A model generated the notes under the pieces. That model saw nothing but the letters and a program-made list of their open reading frames with translations. It did not search any database and had not been told where the DNA came from. Made by a program: the position numbers and the translations under genes. From the NCBI GenBank assembly GCA_037623315.1, contig JBBJJH010000007.1, positions 25,975 through 89,974 of the forward strand: a DNA stretch of 64,000 nucleotides, written 5' to 3'. Below are positions 60,868 to 64,000 of this stretch, piece by piece (within the stretch, counting starts at the first letter, position 1; each line of letters begins with the position of its first letter). The stretch comes from Halanaerobiaceae bacterium ANBcell28 (GTDB taxonomy: Bacteria > Bacillota > Halanaerobiia > Halanaerobiales > DTU029).

Positions 60868-62909
60868 TGGGAGTTATCAAACAATTACCAACTCAAGTTG
60901 CAAATCAAATTTCTGCAGGTGAAGTAGTTGAAAGACCTTCATCTATTGTTAAAGAGTTGATAGAAAACTCAATTGATGCTGGAAGTACACGTATTTTGAT
61001 TGAAATAGAAGATGGTGGACGTAAGAAAATAAGAATTAAAGATAATGGCAAGGGGATTGCAGAAGATGATTTAGAACTGGCTTTTTCTCGCTATGCAACT
61101 AGTAAAATTCAAAATGCTAATGATCTCTATTCTATTAAAACCCTAGGTTTTCGAGGTGAAGCCTTAGCTAGTATAGCTTCTGTAAGTAAGATTCAAATAA
61201 GTTCACGTAGTAAAGATGCGATTAAAGGAAATTCTATGAAGCTTGTCGGAGGAGAAATACAAGAAAAAAAACCTATCGGAATGCCTACTGGTACAGATAT
61301 CATAGTAAAAGATATTTTTTATAACACACCTGCTCGTTTTAAATATCTTAAAAAAATAAATACTGAATTTGGTCATATTAGTAATGTAGTTACCCGTGAG
61401 GCCTTAGCTTTTCCTGAGATTAAATTCACCTTAATTCACAATGACAAAAAACTTATGGAAACTGCAGGTACGGGAAAATTAATTGATAGTATTTTTGCTT
61501 CTTATGGGCAAGAAATTGTTGATAATTTAATACCTATTGAATATGAAGAAAGTTATGTGAAATTAAGTGGTTATATTGGGAAAGCTAATTTATATCGTTC
61601 TTCAAGAATTTATGAGTTATTCTTTGTAAATAAACGCTCAGTTTATAATCGTTCATTAAGTAGGGGAGTTGAAGCAGCATACTACGGATTGTTAGCTCCT
61701 GGGAAATATCCTATTGTATTTTTGAAATTGAAACTAAATCAGATATTGGTTGATGTTAATATACATCCAAGCAAAAGAGAAATTAAATTCAGTCGAGATG
61801 AAATTATAGAAAATGTAATCAAAAAAGGTATTAAAAAAACACTAGATAAAACTAATACTACTGTTGAGTTTAACTTTAAAAGAAAAACGAATAAAGAAAG
61901 TGCTAGCTTAAATAAGAAAGAATATAATCCTCAAAGCTTAGATTTCAATCAAAATATTGATCAATATGAAAATAAATCATTTAAGTTTCACAATCAAATA
62001 AATGATTTAAATATTAATGAAAAAAAAGAAGAATATATAGATTCAATCCAAGAAAATAAGGAAGCTACTAATAATACTAAAGATAGCAAGGATTTTGCTA
62101 AAAAAAATAAAAAAACATTAGATAAGTCAAAAGACAATTATGATAATGAAGTAAAAGATAATAAAAATATTACTTACAATAAAAAGAAAAAACCGTTTGA
62201 AGATAATAATAAAACTATATATAAGAATAGAAATGTAGAAAATGAAAATAATTATAATAATAAATCAAATAAAAGCTCTTATTCTTTACAAAATATAAAT
62301 AAGAAAAATAGACAAGATAAATTATCATATCCAAAAGAAATTAAGCAAATACTTGGGCAAATTCACAAAACATATATTATTCTAGAATGCAGTAATGGTC
62401 TTTATATTGTTGATCAGCATAATGCTCATGAACGAGTATTATATGATAATTTTTATAAAAAGTTTAATGAAAAAACTGTAAGAACTCAGTCACTATTATT
62501 GCCAATTAATTTAGAGTTAAGTTTAGAAGAAAAGGAAATCATAAAAAAATATCAAAAAGATTTGAAAGAGATAGGTATTGTAGTAAAAGAATTCGGTAGT
62601 AATAGTTTTATTATAACTGAAATTCCTATTATCTTTAAAAACCTATCTAGCAAACAGACTGTAAAAGACATTATAGATAATTTATTTAAGTATGGCAAAA
62701 CTCTAAATACGACAGAAATAATAGAGAATACTATTTCTTATATGTCCTGTCGTTCTGCTGTAAAAGCTGGCGCATACTTAGATCAACAAGAAATAGAAAA
62801 AATTATTATAGATTTATTTAAAACAAGTAACCCAAATAGATGTCCCCATGGACGTCCAATTATTATAAAATTTAGTATTGATGAAATCAATAAAAGTATG
62901 GGAAGATAA
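60867..62909 (+). CDS. mutL: DNA mismatch repair protein MutL
   Basis: GHKL ATPase and endonuclease that links MutS to strand removal. The 680-residue protein has a canonical N-terminal domain (QVANQISAGEVVERPSSIVK; DNGKGI; TLGFRGEALASI). A ~150-residue linker (about 345-490) is very rich in Asn, Lys, Asp and Glu. The C-terminal endonuclease domain has DQHNAHERVLYD, SCRSAVKAG and CPHGRP; the usual DQHAxxERxxxE is changed at two places (Ala to Asn, last Glu to Asp). It overlaps mutS by 1 bp (TAATG). Confidence 0.95.
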   Translation: MGVIKQLPTQVANQISAGEVVERPSSIVKELIENSIDAGSTRILIEIEDGGRKKIRIKDNGKGIAEDDLELAFSRYATSKIQNANDLYSIKTLGFRGEALASIASVSKIQISSRSKDAIKGNSMKLVGGEIQEKKPIGMPTGTDIIVKDIFYNTPARFKYLKKINTEFGHISNVVTREALAFPEIKFTLIHNDKKLMETAGTGKLIDSIFASYGQEIVDNLIPIEYEESYVKLSGYIGKANLYRSSRIYELFFVNKRSVYNRSLSRGVEAAYYGLLAPGKYPIVFLKLKLNQILVDVNIHPSKREIKFSRDEIIENVIKKGIKKTLDKTNTTVEFNFKRKTNKESASLNKKEYNPQSLDFNQNIDQYENKSFKFHNQINDLNINEKKEEYIDSIQENKEATNNTKDSKDFAKKNKKTLDKSKDNYDNEVKDNKNITYNKKKKPFEDNNKTIYKNRNVENENNYNNKSNKSSYSLQNINKKNRQDKLSYPKEIKQILGQIHKTYIILECSNGLYIVDQHNAHERVLYDNFYKKFNEKTVRTQSLLLPINLELSLEEKEIIKKYQKDLKEIGIVVKEFGSNSFIITEIPIIFKNLSSKQTVKDIIDNLFKYGKTLNTTEIIENTISYMSCRSAVKAGAYLDQQEIEKIIIDLFKTSNPNRCPHGRPIIIKFSIDEINKSMGR

Positions 62910-62924
62910 GGAGTGCCAAATCAA

Positions 62925-63875
62925 GTGAAAAGACATCCCTTAATAGTTATTACTGGACCTACAGCTGTTGGTAAAACAAGTTTGTCAATTAAAATTGCAA
63001 AAAAAATCAATGGAGAAATTATTTCAGCTGATTCTATGCAAATATATAAAAAAATGGACATTGGTACTGCAAAAATAAGCAAAGAAGAACAAAAAGAGAT
63101 AAAACACCATCTTTTAGATATAGTAGATGTGGATTATGATTTTTCTGTAGCAGAGTATCAAGAATATGTTGATAAATTAATACCTGAAATAATTAAACGA
63201 AGTTCAATACCAATATTAGTTGGCGGTACCGGTTTGTATATTAATGCTATAGTTGAAGGTTTTTTATTTCCTCAAATGCCCAATAATCTAAAATTAAGAG
63301 AAGTTCTTGAAAAGGAAGCCAAAGAAAAAGGCAATTTATTTGTACATGAAAAATTAAAAAAAATAGACCCTGAACTTGCCAATAAGTTACACCCGAATGA
63401 TTTACGCCGTGTAATTAGAGGTATAGAGGTTTATGAACAAACTGGAAAAACTACAACATTTTATAAAAAGAAACAAGAAGAAACACCAGATCGTTATAAC
63501 GCCTTAAAAATAGGACTTAGTAGAAATCGAGAAGAATTATATCAAAGAATTAATAAACGTGTTGATATCATGATAAAAGATGGATTGATTGAAGAAGTTA
63601 AAGATATAATTGATTCTGGTTATGACCTTGGAAGTACAGCTTTACAAGGTTTAGGTTATAAAGAAATTATAAACTTTCTAAACGGTAAATACCCATTAGA
63701 AGAAGCTGTTAGAATCTTGAAAAGGGATACAAGACATTTTGCTAAACGCCAATTAACATGGTTTAGAAGAGACAAAAATATCAAATGGTTTAATCTAAGT
63801 AAGAATAATCAAGAAAATATTTATATAGATATAATTAAATTAATAAATTCTTGGATGGTGAATATAAATTTATAG
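62925..63875 (+). CDS. miaA: tRNA dimethylallyltransferase MiaA
   Basis: Transfers dimethylallyl from DMAPP to A37 of UNN-reading tRNAs, giving MiaB its substrate. The 316-residue protein has the P-loop GPTAVGKTS, DSMQIYKKMDIGTAK, LVGGTGLYINAI, and ALQGLGYKEI, followed by HFAKRQLTWFRRD. GTG 62925 is preferred: AAGGAG (62908-62913) overlaps the earlier GTG 62913. It lies 15 bp after mutL and ends the operon. About 125 bp follow to the window end with no gene recognised. Confidence 0.95.
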   Translation: MKRHPLIVITGPTAVGKTSLSIKIAKKINGEIISADSMQIYKKMDIGTAKISKEEQKEIKHHLLDIVDVDYDFSVAEYQEYVDKLIPEIIKRSSIPILVGGTGLYINAIVEGFLFPQMPNNLKLREVLEKEAKEKGNLFVHEKLKKIDPELANKLHPNDLRRVIRGIEVYEQTGKTTTFYKKKQEETPDRYNALKIGLSRNREELYQRINKRVDIMIKDGLIEEVKDIIDSGYDLGSTALQGLGYKEIINFLNGKYPLEEAVRILKRDTRHFAKRQLTWFRRDKNIKWFNLSKNNQENIYIDIIKLINSWMVNINL

Positions 63876-64000
63876 AGAAAAGATAATTTCATAGTTCTTC
63901 ATATTAAAACCTTAGAAAAATCCTAAGTTAATTAAGTAGTATATTGATATGTATATTAGTATTACAATAATTTATTATAGGATTTGATGAAGGTTTTTTT

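Noticed and set aside
1..64000. CRISPR arrays, tRNA and rRNA genes, insertion sequences, prophage genes
   Set aside because: I looked for regularly spaced repeats, cloverleaf signatures and transposase or phage motifs and saw none; a tRNA or repeat search program would settle it.

Overview
The window is one AT-rich bacterial segment with Firmicutes-type expression signals: strong AGGAGG ribosome sites, many TTG and GTG starts, intrinsic terminators, a T-box leader, a ydaO-type (c-di-AMP) riboswitch and a TRAP-type leader. Gene content fits an anaerobic, probably halophilic clostridium-like organism of the Halanaerobiales (inference): secreted dockerin-bearing GH9 proteins, rubredoxin, and a dense block of K+/Cl- transport genes as expected of a 'salt-in' lifestyle. 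I saw no rRNA, tRNA, CRISPR array, insertion sequence or prophage.

Layout. 1-8.5 kb: the 3' part of purH, a DUF3231 protein, an MscS channel, a Lon-like AAA protease, a YraN protein, a GNAT gene broken by an in-frame stop, a degraded trpS remnant, a shikimate-kinase-like protein and a DUF6483 protein. 8.7-15.8 kb: a DUF1576 membrane protein with a small partner, a secreted rhodanese, an O-methyltransferase, a HAD gene split by a 4-bp tandem duplication, a second GNAT, a Cof-type HAD and an HD hydrolase. 15.8-17.2 kb: a gene graveyard with three recognisable remnants. 17.2-28.1 kb: four consecutive secreted GH9-dockerin genes, two of them near-identical tandem copies; none keeps the complete Asp-Asp-Glu catalytic set at the aligned positions. 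28-31 kb: ComM/YifB, an MBL-fold hydrolase and a DUF2007 protein.

31-38.5 kb: amino-acid biosynthesis. A trpDCFBA operon without trpE or trpG follows a leader carrying exactly eleven (G/U)AG triplets spaced by 2-3 nt, the hallmark of a TRAP (MtrB) binding site, plus an intrinsic terminator before trpD. Next come a T-box leader, a 170-bp palindromic element and ilvB. 38.7-44.8 kb: gyrB/parE, a coiled-coil protein, and a Mn/Zn ABC transporter divergent from an MntR-type regulator.

45-56.7 kb is an ion-homeostasis island: a ClC transporter fused to CBS domains and a histidine-kinase-type ATPase domain, a c-di-AMP riboswitch controlling an APC permease with UspA-like domains, a second such permease, rubredoxin, and two TrkH-type K+ subunits with one TrkA/KtrA. 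56.8-63.9 kb is the miaB-mutS-mutL-miaA operon. The best candidates for undescribed biology are the TRAP leader outside Bacillus, the ClC-CBS-ATPase fusion, and the GH9 array with altered catalytic residues.
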